Positions 45,716 to 54,622 of a stretch of 64,000 bases of DNA are shown here, piece after piece. A model generated the notes under the pieces. That model was not told the origin of the DNA, did not search any database, and saw only the letters and a program-made list of their open reading frames with translations. The position numbers and the translations under genes were made by a program. Every line of letters begins with the position of its first letter. Within the stretch, counting starts at the first letter, position 1. The DNA is from Clostridium sp. AWRP (GTDB taxonomy: Bacteria; Bacillota; Clostridia; Clostridiales; Clostridiaceae), in NCBI RefSeq assembly GCF_004006395.2, contig NZ_CP029758.2, forward strand, positions 2,170,001 through 2,234,000, in the 5' to 3' direction.

Positions 45716-46429
45716 TCATGTGTCTTTTATATTATTGTTTTTAAAAATTTGCTTTAATAGCTTGTGTTTTGGAAAATTGAGAACTTCATACTTTTCACCC
45801 TGCTCAATGACTTTGCCTTTGTCCATGAATATAATGTAATCTGCTATCCTTTCAGCCTGCAATAAATCGTGGGTAACTAAAATAGCAGTTCTTTTTTCTT
45901 GAGACATAGTTTTTATAAGCTTTTCAGATTTTAAAATATTTTCAATATCCATACTAGCAGTAGGTTCATCCAAAAAAGTCACCTTAGTTTCTAAAATAGC
46001 TGTCCTAAGTAGTGCCACTTTTTCTTGTTCTCCTCCTGATAGTTCTCTAGCATTTTTATGCAGTAAATCATCTACTACCAGGTGTTTTAAATAAGTATTT
46101 ATTCTTTTTTCAATTATTTCTTTACTAAATTTTCTAAACTTTAATCCCATTGTTATATTTTCAATCACTGAACAATTAAATAAGTATGGTTTTTGAAGCA
46201 TGACTGATATATCTTTTTTTACAAAATTAATAGAATTATAGTTATCATAACTTACTTTTCCCCTAGTGAATGTATCAAGTCCTGAAATGCATTGCAAAAG
46301 AGTACTTTTACCACTACCATTTAAGCCCATCAGTACGTAAGTATATCCTTCTTTAAAATCTAATTCATCTATATGGAGGACTTCTTTTCCATTGAATTCT
46401 TTACTACTGTTTAGTACTCTAATATTCAT
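45716..46429 (-). CDS. tupC: Tungstate ABC transporter ATP-binding protein TupC
   Basis: A 237-residue ATPase with Walker A GLNGSGKST, signature LSGGEQEK, Walker B VTFLDEPTAS and switch His in VTHD. It powers the transporter whose permease and binding protein lie directly upstream. ATG 46429 follows TAGGTGA; a 10-residue longer reading lacks that site. Third gene of tupABC. Confidence 0.92.
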   Translation of the reverse strand: MNIRVLNSSKEFNGKEVLHIDELDFKEGYTYVLMGLNGSGKSTLLQCISGLDTFTRGKVSYDNYNSINFVKKDISVMLQKPYLFNCSVIENITMGLKFRKFSKEIIEKRINTYLKHLVVDDLLHKNARELSGGEQEKVALLRTAILETKVTFLDEPTASMDIENILKSEKLIKTMSQEKRTAILVTHDLLQAERIADYIIFMDKGKVIEQGEKYEVLNFPKHKLLKQIFKNNNIKDT

Positions 46430-46471
46430 AAATTCACCTACTTTTATTAGTATTGTCAAAAACTTTTTGGA

Positions 46472-47119
46472 TTACTTGTTTGATTTACTGAGTTTATGTA
46501 AAATAAAGTTAACCATAAAAGAAACAATAAGTAATATACAACCTATTGTTACAGCTTCATTAAAGTTACCTTGGCCTGTTTCTAAAGCTATATAAGTAGT
46601 CATAACTCTTGTCTCACCTTTTATATTTCCGCCTACCATCATAACTGCACCAACTTCAGAAATTGCTCTTCCAAAACCAGCTGCTATTATAGATAAAAGT
46701 TGAGCTTTACATTCTTTTATGATTAAAATTAAAGTATCCCTATTTTCTGCACCTAGAGCGATGCAATTTTTCCTTATTTCTATTCCACGGATGCTTATTG
46801 TTGAAACAGTAAGCCCAAATATTATTGGAAATACAAGCAAACTTTGGGCGATAATCATTGCAGTAGGCGTAAATAGCAGTTTAAAAGCACCTAAAGGTCC
46901 TTTCCTAGAAAGAAGAAGATATACAATTAAACCCATTAATACTGGTGGAATACTCATAAGAGTTTCAAACAATCTTAAAATGTATTTTTTTAGTCTAAAG
47001 TTCTTTAAAGCAGTAGGTATGGCTAGAGTCATACCTACTGCTGAGGCCATTAATGTAGACGTAATTGAAACAAATAAGGATAATAATGTTATTTCTATAA
47101 CTTCTCTCAAATAGCTCAT
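46472..47119 (-). CDS. tupB: Tungstate ABC transporter permease TupB
   Basis: A 215-residue inner-membrane permease with about five to six helices and the EAA-type loop ALGAENRDTLILIIKECKAQ that contacts the ATPase. TupB/ModB-like sequences such as GRAISEVGAVMMVGGNIKG are clear. The start follows AGGTGATT, 8 bases after the tupA stop. Confidence 0.93.
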   Translation of the reverse strand: MSYLREVIEITLLSLFVSITSTLMASAVGMTLAIPTALKNFRLKKYILRLFETLMSIPPVLMGLIVYLLLSRKGPLGAFKLLFTPTAMIIAQSLLVFPIIFGLTVSTISIRGIEIRKNCIALGAENRDTLILIIKECKAQLLSIIAAGFGRAISEVGAVMMVGGNIKGETRVMTTYIALETGQGNFNEAVTIGCILLIVSFMVNFILHKLSKSNK

Positions 47120-47127
47120 TTAATCAC

Positions 47128-47997
47128 CTATTTTTTTGCATTAGGCACAAATAATGATGTGCCATACTTATCCTTTCCGTATTCACCTATGAGCTTTTGA
47201 CCTTTGCTAGAGAGCATCCATTTGATAAATTCATTTGACTCGTCAGTTTTAATTTTGTTTTTCTCTGGATTTAACCTTATTAATGAATATTGATTTAATA
47301 GGTTACTTGACTTTTCAGTAACAATGGTTAAATTTAATTTATCTTTCATAGATAGGTATGTAGCCCTATCTGTTAAGGTATAAGCTTTTTTTTCATCTGC
47401 CATCTGAAGTACTGCACCCATTCCTTTTCCTGCTGAAATATACCATGTACCACTAGGAGTTATTCCTGCTTCTTTCCATATATTGTTTTCTTTTGTATTA
47501 GTACCTGATTTATCTCCTCTTGATATAAAGGGAGAGTTACTACTGCTAATTAGTTTGAATGCAGCTACTGCATCTTTTGGAGCTCTTTCCTTAAGTTTTG
47601 CAGGATCATCTTTTGGTCCTACGATTACAAAATCATTATACATTACTTCAAGCCTTTCAGTTCCATATCCTTCTTTAACAAATTGTAATTCCTGCTCTTT
47701 TGCATGTACGAGTAATGCATCTGCATCTCCACGTTTAGCTACTTCCATAGCTTCACCAGTTCCTTTGGCAAGTACCTTAACTTTAATTCCTGTATCTTTT
47801 TCAAATTTTGGAAGCAAATAATCTAAAAGTCCTGAATCTTGGGTACTTGTTGTAGTTGCTAATACTATACTTTTATTTTGAGTTTGAGTTTGAGTTTGGT
47901 TTTGATTTAAACATGCGTTCATAGTAAATAATAGAGTAATACAAAACAATATAATCAATAATGTTTTAAAATGTAAATTTTTTCGTAATTTTAGCAT
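47128..47997 (-). CDS. tupA: Tungstate-binding lipoprotein TupA
   Basis: A 289-residue extracytoplasmic binding protein. A lipoprotein signal peptide ends around the Cys in TMNACLNQ. The mature start carries the TupA-family anion motif ATTTSTQDSGLLD, then KGTGEAMEVAKRGDADALLVH and ISRGDKSGTNTKE. TupA proteins bind tungstate with very high affinity and discriminate against molybdate, which fits the two tungsten AORs on either side. The start follows GGAAGGAG. Confidence 0.94.
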   Translation of the reverse strand: MLKLRKNLHFKTLLIILFCITLLFTMNACLNQNQTQTQTQNKSIVLATTTSTQDSGLLDYLLPKFEKDTGIKVKVLAKGTGEAMEVAKRGDADALLVHAKEQELQFVKEGYGTERLEVMYNDFVIVGPKDDPAKLKERAPKDAVAAFKLISSSNSPFISRGDKSGTNTKENNIWKEAGITPSGTWYISAGKGMGAVLQMADEKKAYTLTDRATYLSMKDKLNLTIVTEKSSNLLNQYSLIRLNPEKNKIKTDESNEFIKWMLSSKGQKLIGEYGKDKYGTSLFVPNAKK

Positions 47998-48129
47998 AAG
48001 AAATCTCCTTCCACTTTAACTAATGTTAAAAAATAATTAATTTAATATACACTAAATGTAAGTATATGCTTATAGAATTAATTATATGTATAGAAATATA
48101 ATTATACGTGTATAGTAAACATACAGATC

Positions 48130-48165
48130 AAATTTAATAAGATCTATCATAAGAGTATTAAATTT
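48130..48165. promoter_or_regulatory. Inverted repeat between tupA and activator A2
   Basis: AAATTTAATA and TATTAAATTT pair perfectly around a 16-base spacer in the divergent promoter gap. It may regulate tupA or the activator; there is no further evidence. Confidence 0.3.
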
Positions 48166-48185
48166 TGGTTGGATAAGGTCAGGAG

Positions 48186-48218
48186 ATGAAATTCAGTTGT
48201 TATGATAAATCTCAATAG
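48186..48218 (+). CDS. Possible 10-residue leader ORF overlapping activator A2
   Basis: ATG 48186 after AGGAG encodes MKFSCYDKSQ and stops inside the activator gene that begins at 48202 in another frame, the same layout as before activator A1. Confidence 0.3.
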   Translation: MKFSCYDKSQ

Positions 48219-49572
48219 TAGTAAACAAAGCTTTGAAGGATTTCTTGAATCCATACCTGAAGGCGTTATGGTTTGTAACATTTATGGAGAAATTAAATTT
48301 GTGAATACTACTTTACTAGAAATTACTGGATATAGCCTCCAATTTATAATGAATATGAATATGGAAGATATGTTAGATAATTGGAGTAATATAATAGATA
48401 ATATACATAATACAAATATTCAAGAGGATATAGAAACTACCGTAAAATCTATTAACAATATACTTAAGTTAAATTTAAGTATATATGTATTATACACAGA
48501 AAAAATAGATGACAAGATAATCATAGTTGTTTTTAAAGAAATAAAAAAGGAAAGAAAATTAGAAGAAAAGCGGCTAAAAGGTAGAGCAATATATACTTTT
48601 GACAAAATAATAGGGAAAAATAAAAACTTTTTAAAGATAATAAAGTATTCTAAAAAGATAGCTAATAGTAAGTCTACTGTATTAATAACAGGAGAAAGTG
48701 GTACAGGAAAAGAAATTTTTGCTCAGGCTATACACAATTACAGTGATAGAAAAGAAAATGTTTTTATGGCTGTTAATTGTGGTGCAATTCCGGAAAAACT
48801 TATAGAGTCTGAACTTTTTGGATATGAGGAGGGTGCTTTTACAGGAGCTAAAAAGGGAGGAAACCCAGGTAAATTTGAAATGGCAAGCGGTGGAACTATT
48901 TTTTTAGATGAAATAGGTGAAATGCCTGTTGAAATGCAAGTAAAGCTATTAAGAGTTATAGAAGAAGAAGTAGTTGTAAGAATTGGAGGATACAAGCAAA
49001 TACCCATAAATGTTAGAATAATTGCAGCTACAAATAAAAATCTGAAGGAGGAAGTTGAAAATGGAAATTTTAGAAGAGATTTGTTTTATAGATTAAATGT
49101 TCTTCCTATTCATCTTCCTTCTTTAAGGAATAGAAAAGACGATATTTATCTATTGGTTGATTATTATATGAATAGAATAAGTAGAAAATTAAATAAAAGA
49201 AAAGTAGAAATTACTGATGACCAAATGAATAAATTAGTACAATATAATTGGCCTGGAAACATAAGAGAATTAGAAAATGTTATTGAGTTTTTTATAAATA
49301 TTGAGCATATAGATGAGAGTGTTGTTAAGACAGATAGTTTATATAAAGAACATAAAAGGAAAGGCAGTTATATATACTATGATGAAGATTTTATGTTTAA
49401 TATGAACCTTGAGAGTTTAGAAAAATCACATATAGAAAATGTAATAAAAAAGTTTAAGGGAAATGTCACTTTAGCTGCCAAGGCTATGGGGATAGGTAGA
49501 AACACTCTTTATAGAAAAATTAAGAAATATAATATTTACTGTTCCACACTGGAACATGATTCCAAAACGTAA
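48202..49572 (+). CDS. Sigma-54-dependent activator A2 (PAS-AAA-Fis)
   Basis: A 456-residue paralogue of activator A1 with the same PAS (about 10-75), AAA+ (GESGTGKE, GAFTGA, GGTIFLDEIGE) and Fis-type tail (AAKAMGIGRNTLYRK). Most of its protein is close to A1, but it ends with seven extra residues encoded over the palindrome GTTCCACACTGGAAC, so its own gene end carries a candidate binding site. It lies directly upstream of aor2 and probably activates it. Confidence 0.93.
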   Translation: MINLNSSKQSFEGFLESIPEGVMVCNIYGEIKFVNTTLLEITGYSLQFIMNMNMEDMLDNWSNIIDNIHNTNIQEDIETTVKSINNILKLNLSIYVLYTEKIDDKIIIVVFKEIKKERKLEEKRLKGRAIYTFDKIIGKNKNFLKIIKYSKKIANSKSTVLITGESGTGKEIFAQAIHNYSDRKENVFMAVNCGAIPEKLIESELFGYEEGAFTGAKKGGNPGKFEMASGGTIFLDEIGEMPVEMQVKLLRVIEEEVVVRIGGYKQIPINVRIIAATNKNLKEEVENGNFRRDLFYRLNVLPIHLPSLRNRKDDIYLLVDYYMNRISRKLNKRKVEITDDQMNKLVQYNWPGNIRELENVIEFFINIEHIDESVVKTDSLYKEHKRKGSYIYYDEDFMFNMNLESLEKSHIENVIKKFKGNVTLAAKAMGIGRNTLYRKIKKYNIYCSTLEHDSKT

Positions 49573-49597
49573 CACTATTATAGATCCTCTTTGGAAC
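49540..49597. promoter_or_regulatory. Candidate activator-binding sites upstream of aor2
   Basis: The perfect palindrome TGTTCCACACTGGAACA (49540-49556) and the related GATCCTCTTTGGAAC (49583-49597) lie about 105 and 65 bases upstream of the sigma-54 box, standard for enhancer sites. The first lies inside the end of the activator A2 gene. Confidence 0.65.
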
Positions 49598-49659
49598 AAC
49601 AACCGTTTACATAAGATCTAAATTGGGGAAATGAGTATGATTAGTATAGGTGAAAATAT

Positions 49660-49675
49660 TTGGCATGATTCTTGC
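49660..49675 (+). promoter_or_regulatory. Sigma-54 (-24/-12) promoter of aor2
   Basis: TTGGCATGATTCTTGC has the required GG-GC spacing and a full TTGC box, 41 bases before the aor2 start. Confidence 0.85.
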
Positions 49676-49715
49676 TTTAAGTATATACAAATATACTTTT
49701 AGGAGGAATTTGTTT

Positions 49716-51539
49716 ATGTACGGTTACAATGGCAAAGTATTAAGAATCAATTTAAAGGAAAGAACTTGTAAGGCAGAAGATTTAGATTTAGGAAAAGCTA
49801 AAAAGTTTATAGGATGCAGGGGCTTAGGAGTTAAAACTTTATTTGATGAAGTAGATCCTAAGGTAGATGCATTATCTCCAGAAAATAAATTTATAATTGC
49901 TACGGGACCTTTAACAGGAGCACCGGTTCCAACAAGCGGAAGATTTATGGTAATCACTAAATCACCTCTTACAGGAACTATAGCAATTGCAAATTCAGGT
50001 GGAAAATGGGGAGCAGAATTGAAATCAGCTGGATGGGATATGATAATAGTAGAAGATAAGGCTGATTCTCCAGTTTATATTGAAATAGTAGATGATAAAA
50101 TAGAATTCAAAGATGCATCACAGCTTTGGGGAAAGCTGGCATTAGAAACTACAAAAGAATTAGAAGGATCAGATCGCAAGAAGTCCAAAGTGTTATGTAT
50201 AGGACCAGCTGGTGAAAATTTATCATTTATGGCAGCTGTAATGAATGATGTTGATAGAACTGCAGGAAGAGGCGGCGTTGGTGCAGTTATGGGATCAAAG
50301 AACCTGAAAGCTATCGTAGTTAAAGGAAGTGGAAAAGTAAAATTATTTGATGAGGAAAAAGTAAAAGCTGTAGCACTTGAGAAGACAGGTATTTTGAGAA
50401 AAGATCCAGTAGCTGGAGGTGGACTTCCAACTTATGGTACAGCTGTACTTGTTAATATAATAAATGAAAATGGAGTACATCCGGTAAAGAATTTTCAGGA
50501 AGCTTATACTGATGAAGCAGATAAAATAAGTGGAGAAACACTTACAAAAGATCGCTTAGTAAGAAAAAATCCTTGTTATAGATGCCCTATAGCTTGTGGA
50601 AGATGGGTTAAATTAAAGGACGGTACAGAATGCGGAGGACCTGAATATGAAACATTATGGTGCTTTGGATCTGATTGTGGTGCATATGATTTAGATGCTG
50701 TAAATGAAGCAAATATGTTATGTAATGAATATGGTTTAGATACTATTTCCTGTGGTGCAACTATTGCAGCAGCTATGGAACTTTATCAGAGAGGATACAT
50801 AAAGGATGAAGAAATAGCAGGGGATAACCTATCTCTTAAATGGGGAGATACAGAATCAATGGTTGCCTGGGTAAAGAAAATAGCTCTTAAAGAAGGCTTT
50901 GGTGCAAAGATGGCAGATGGATCCTATAGACTTTGTGAATCCTATGGTGTACCAGAGTATTCCATGACAGTAAAGAAACAAGAAATTCCAGCATATGATC
51001 CAAGAGGAGTACAGGGACATGGTATTACTTATGCAGTTAACAATAGAGGAGGATGTCATATTAAAGGATACATGATTAGTCCTGAAATACTAGGTTATCC
51101 AGAAAAACTTGATAGATTTGCATTGGAAGGTAAAGCAGGTTATGCAAAAGTATTCCATGATTTAACTGCTGTAATAGATGCTCTTGGCTTATGTATATTT
51201 ACTACCTTTGGTTTAGGAGCACAGGATTATGTAGATTTATATAATGCAGTAGTAGGAGAGGACCCTCATGATGTTGATTCTATAATGCAAGCTGGTGATA
51301 GAATTTGGACTCTTGAAAAATTGTTCAATTTATCAGCTGGAATAGACAGCAGCCAGGATACTTTGCCAAAGAGACTTTTAGAAGAGCCTATTCCAGATGG
51401 TCCATCTAAAGGAGAAGTTCATAGGTTAGACGTACTTCTTCCAGAATATTACTCGGTACGTGGATGGGATAAAAATGGTATACCTACGGAGGAAACGTTA
51501 AAGAAATTAAGATTAGATGAATATGTAGGTAAATTTTAG
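49716..51539 (+). CDS. aor: Tungsten aldehyde:ferredoxin oxidoreductase, copy 2
   Basis: A 607-residue paralogue of aor1, the same length and colinear, with cluster cysteines in CYRCPIACG and LGLCIFTTFG. The region before the first cysteines and the C-terminal part differ at scattered positions (for example GSDRKKSK against ITENRSK), so the two are old duplicates rather than an assembly artefact. ATG 49716 follows AGGAGG. It is controlled by its own sigma-54 promoter and followed by a hairpin, moaD2 and a broken moeB. Confidence 0.95.
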   Translation: MYGYNGKVLRINLKERTCKAEDLDLGKAKKFIGCRGLGVKTLFDEVDPKVDALSPENKFIIATGPLTGAPVPTSGRFMVITKSPLTGTIAIANSGGKWGAELKSAGWDMIIVEDKADSPVYIEIVDDKIEFKDASQLWGKLALETTKELEGSDRKKSKVLCIGPAGENLSFMAAVMNDVDRTAGRGGVGAVMGSKNLKAIVVKGSGKVKLFDEEKVKAVALEKTGILRKDPVAGGGLPTYGTAVLVNIINENGVHPVKNFQEAYTDEADKISGETLTKDRLVRKNPCYRCPIACGRWVKLKDGTECGGPEYETLWCFGSDCGAYDLDAVNEANMLCNEYGLDTISCGATIAAAMELYQRGYIKDEEIAGDNLSLKWGDTESMVAWVKKIALKEGFGAKMADGSYRLCESYGVPEYSMTVKKQEIPAYDPRGVQGHGITYAVNNRGGCHIKGYMISPEILGYPEKLDRFALEGKAGYAKVFHDLTAVIDALGLCIFTTFGLGAQDYVDLYNAVVGEDPHDVDSIMQAGDRIWTLEKLFNLSAGIDSSQDTLPKRLLEEPIPDGPSKGEVHRLDVLLPEYYSVRGWDKNGIPTEETLKKLRLDEYVGKF

Positions 51540-51557
51540 TTTAATTAATTAGAGATT

Positions 51558-51609
51558 AGACTTCATGTATTAAAAAGACATCTTGTCTCTGTATATGAAG
51601 TCTATTTTC
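51558..51609 (+). terminator. Hairpin between aor2 and moaD2
   Basis: AGACTTCATGTAT and GTATATGAAGTCT pair as after aor1 and are followed by ATTTTCTT. The U-tract is weaker than after aor1; read-through into moaD2, 22 bases on, is likely. Confidence 0.6.
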
Positions 51610-51630
51610 TTAGCCTAAGGAGGTGAAAAC

Positions 51631-51855
51631 TTGAAAATAGAAGTTAGATTATTTGCTTACTTTAGAAAAGATAGAGATAAAAAATTGTTTTTAGAATTTG
51701 ACGAGCCTGTAACACCTTCTGATATATTAAAAAAGATAAATATTAAGGAAGAAGAAGTAGCTATTTTACTTATAAACGGTAGGGATGATAAAGCAAATAC
51801 GAAACTTAATGACAATGATGTTTTATCATTGTTTCCACCAGTAGGAGGCGGTTAA
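51631..51855 (+). CDS. moaD: MoaD/ThiS-family sulfur carrier, copy 2
   Basis: A 74-residue near-duplicate of moaD1 with only a few changes (for example KKINIKEEE for EKINISEEE) and the same FPPVGGG tail. It starts at TTG after AAGGAGGTG and lies downstream of aor2. Its expected activating enzyme, the following moeB copy, is broken, so it probably relies on MoeB1. Confidence 0.88.
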   Translation: MKIEVRLFAYFRKDRDKKLFLEFDEPVTPSDILKKINIKEEEVAILLINGRDDKANTKLNDNDVLSLFPPVGGG

Positions 51856-51856
51856 A

Positions 51857-52093
51857 TTGGGACGTTATGATAGAAATATGAAAACCCTATCAAAAGAAGA
51901 AATGGAAAAAGTAAATCTGCTAATAGAAGTAAAAGCATTAGAAAAAATGCTTACAGAAGATAATGCCTGCAGTATTTTAAGTAATCATGATGTAGTAGTA
52001 GATGCTCTTGACAGCATACCAGCAAGATTGATACTTCAACACAGCTGTAAGAAACTTAATATACCAATGGTTTATGGAGCTATAATAACGTAA
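51857..52093 (+). pseudogene. Internally deleted and truncated moeB copy
   Basis: A 78-codon frame still open from TTG to TAA. The first 15 residues match MoeB1, then about 66 residues that hold the nucleotide-binding glycine loop are missing in frame (junction SKEE-MEKVN), homology resumes through VVVDALDSIPARL to MVYGAI, and the last third is lost. It cannot adenylate a carrier protein. Confidence 0.85.
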
Positions 52094-52126
52094 AATGGAA
52101 TTGTTGCTATGATTGGAGGAATTATA

Positions 52127-54022
52127 ATGAATGCAGCTATTTGCAAATTAGGCAATGTAGTTGTATCCAAATCAGATATAGAGCTTTCACATAAAAGGTG
52201 CAAAAAGTTCCTTATTGACCCACATCAGGTATTTAGTAAAAAAATAATGTATGATGTTGAATTGCAAAAAAGATTTGCAGCTAACAGAAATTTGATATTA
52301 ACTGCAGCACCTTATATGGAATATTTGGTTAATTTTGTAAAGAAATTTAATTTTTTTGCGTTACTTACAGATGAAGAAGGATGTATATTAAATGCATTAG
52401 GTGATGAAAAAATACTTTCAGAAGCCCTTTCTTTGAAAATGGTGCCAGGAGCTTTTATGAATGAAGAAAATATAGGAACAAATGCTATGAGCATGGTTAT
52501 AAAAAGCAAACTGCCAGTTCAAATATCTGGAGATGATCATTTTATTAATGCATATCATAAGTGGACATGTTCTGCGGCACCTATAAAAGATAATAAAGGG
52601 AAACTTATAGGAATTTTGAGTCTTACTGGATATATCGAGTTTGTACATTCCCATACACTTGGTATGGCTATAGCAGCATCAAATGCTATAGAAGAAATGC
52701 TTAAAGTAAAAGAGTACAACAAGATTAAAAATATGAACTATAAATATATGGAGAACATATTTAAATCCAGTCCTATTGCTATAGTAAGTTCTGATGTAGA
52801 TGGAAAAATTAAAATTTGCAATAAAAAAGCTCAAGATATGTTTAGCACTACAAACAGCAAATTAGAAACACATAAAATGGAAGATATCATAGAAAACTGG
52901 AATGATATAAAGGCATCCATATGTTTAGGGGAAAGTGATTTAAGAGAAACAAATATAGCAGTAGCGAAAAACAAAACTCAATATCAGTTAACTACTAGTT
53001 CAATATATAATTGTGAAGATGATAATATTGAGATAGTATATGTTTTTGAGGAAATCAAAAGAGTAAATAAAAGAGGAAATGGAGAGGCTTATTATACTTT
53101 TGATAAAATAATGGGTCAGGATGAAAACTTTACAAAAGTAGTAAATTATGCAAAAAAGATTTCAGATAGTAAATCAACTATACTTATAATGGGAGAAAGT
53201 GGTACTGGAAAAGAAGTGTTTGCACAATCAATTCATAATTATAGTAGAAGAGTAAATGGACCATTTGTAGCTTTAAATTGTGGTGCCATCCCTAAACAAC
53301 TTATAGAGTCTGAGCTTTTTGGATATGAAGAGGGGGCTTTTACAGGAGCTAAAAAAGGTGGAAATCTTGGGAAATTTAGATTGGCAGATGGTGGAACTAT
53401 AATGCTGGATGAAATTGGAGAAATGCCTATGGATATGCAGACAAAGCTTTTACGGGTTGTACAGGAGGGTGTAATAACAACAATTGGGAGTTCAAAGTCT
53501 ATACCTATAGATGTAAGAATTATAGCTGCCACCAATAGAGATTTAAAAAGGGAAGTAGAAGCTGGAAGATTTAGAAAAGACTTATATTACAGATTAAATG
53601 TGCTGCCTCTATTTTTACCTCCACTTAGAGAAAGAAAAAAGGATATACCTCTTCTTATTGAATATTTTGTTAAGAATATTTCACAAAAATTAAATAAAAA
53701 GGAGCCAGTTATATTAAAAAAATATTTGAAGAAAATGATTAAATACAACTGGCCTGGGAATATAAGAGAATTGGAAAATTTGGTTGAGTTAATTGTAAAT
53801 ACAGGATCTATACCTGCAGATTATTTTGCAGAAGAAAATTGTGATAATGAAGTACTTGTGGATGTTAGTGATGACTGCCTAAAATTAGATTATGTGGAAA
53901 AAGAACATGTAATTAAAGTATTGAAGAAATTTAAGGGCAATATAACCCATTCAGCAGAAGCACTTGGTATAAGAAGAAATACTTTGTACAATAAGATTGA
54001 AAAGTATAATATAAAGATATAA
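52127..54022 (+). CDS. Sigma-54-dependent activator B2 (GAF/PAS-AAA-Fis, AcoR-like)
   Basis: A 631-residue paralogue of activator B1 with the same GAF-like sensor, PAS, AAA+ (GESGTGKE, GAFTGA) and Fis-type tail (ITHSAEALGIRRNTLYNK). ATG 52127 follows TTGGAGG. The sensor halves differ more than the AAA+ modules, which hints at related but not identical signals. It ends cassette 2, after the broken moeB copy. Confidence 0.93.
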   Translation: MNAAICKLGNVVVSKSDIELSHKRCKKFLIDPHQVFSKKIMYDVELQKRFAANRNLILTAAPYMEYLVNFVKKFNFFALLTDEEGCILNALGDEKILSEALSLKMVPGAFMNEENIGTNAMSMVIKSKLPVQISGDDHFINAYHKWTCSAAPIKDNKGKLIGILSLTGYIEFVHSHTLGMAIAASNAIEEMLKVKEYNKIKNMNYKYMENIFKSSPIAIVSSDVDGKIKICNKKAQDMFSTTNSKLETHKMEDIIENWNDIKASICLGESDLRETNIAVAKNKTQYQLTTSSIYNCEDDNIEIVYVFEEIKRVNKRGNGEAYYTFDKIMGQDENFTKVVNYAKKISDSKSTILIMGESGTGKEVFAQSIHNYSRRVNGPFVALNCGAIPKQLIESELFGYEEGAFTGAKKGGNLGKFRLADGGTIMLDEIGEMPMDMQTKLLRVVQEGVITTIGSSKSIPIDVRIIAATNRDLKREVEAGRFRKDLYYRLNVLPLFLPPLRERKKDIPLLIEYFVKNISQKLNKKEPVILKKYLKKMIKYNWPGNIRELENLVELIVNTGSIPADYFAEENCDNEVLVDVSDDCLKLDYVEKEHVIKVLKKFKGNITHSAEALGIRRNTLYNKIEKYNIKI

Positions 54023-54080
54023 AATTTTTTATAATGTTGGCTAAAAAAACTGTTTTAGTAACTTATGTTTTGTAATATAA

Positions 54081-54126
54081 AAAAATACCCTATAGAGTTT
54101 TTAATATACCTCTATAGGGTATTTTT
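54081..54126 (+). terminator. Terminator after activator B2
   Basis: A perfect 17-bp stem (AAAAATACCCTATAGAG) with a 12-base loop and T7 tail closes the AOR island. Confidence 0.9.
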
Positions 54127-54200
54127 TTAATATTTCTTTCAAAAATTAATCAAAGAGGAATCAATATTGATTCATATAATATTATGTACAAAATTTGATT

Positions 54201-54438
54201 ATTTATCCGATGACTACCTGCTCTAATACTCCCACGCACTCTGTGAAAGCGACTGTCACCAAATCAAAGAATTTGGGACATCTGCTTTTTCCTAAGTGTG
54301 AGTAAAGAGCAGCTACGTCCCTGGATAACGATTTTTCCTAAAGGATAACGCCTTCTAAGTGCTAAAGCACTAAGAATCCTGTTAATAAGCATCAGGTGGA
54401 GTCAAAACTCCATCTGATGCCAAGAACTCTGTTTATTA
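54201..54438 (-). repeat. Structured non-coding element, copy 3
   Basis: Read on the minus strand it starts AATAAACAGAGTTCTTGG, has hairpins GCATCAGATGGAG/CTCCACCTGATGC and TTCTTAGTGC/GCACTTAGAA, the box TTATCCAGGGACGTAGC, left arm CTGCTCT, hairpin CCAAAT-ATTTGG, GTGACAGTCGCTTTCACAG, right arm AGAGCAG and the end GTAGTCATCGGATAAAT. It is nearly identical to copy 4 in inverted orientation. It occupies the 600-base gap after the AOR island; the rest of that gap is AT-rich promoter sequence. Confidence 0.75.
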
Positions 54439-54622
54439 TAGGGGTAATAACACATAGTCATCAAGCTAAAGAACGAAAATAATAGATTAAATTAGTTATA
54501 TTAATACTATACAACAATTAAATTCAGCTAAATTCATATTAAATTCAGTTTATATTGATATATCTGTTAAGCTATAATACAATGTTATTAAAAGGTAAGT
54601 AATAAAGGCGAGGTGTTACATT

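Noticed and set aside
40164..51539. The two AOR regions as an assembly duplication
   Set aside because: They differ throughout at protein and DNA level, have different gene order and different upstream regions.
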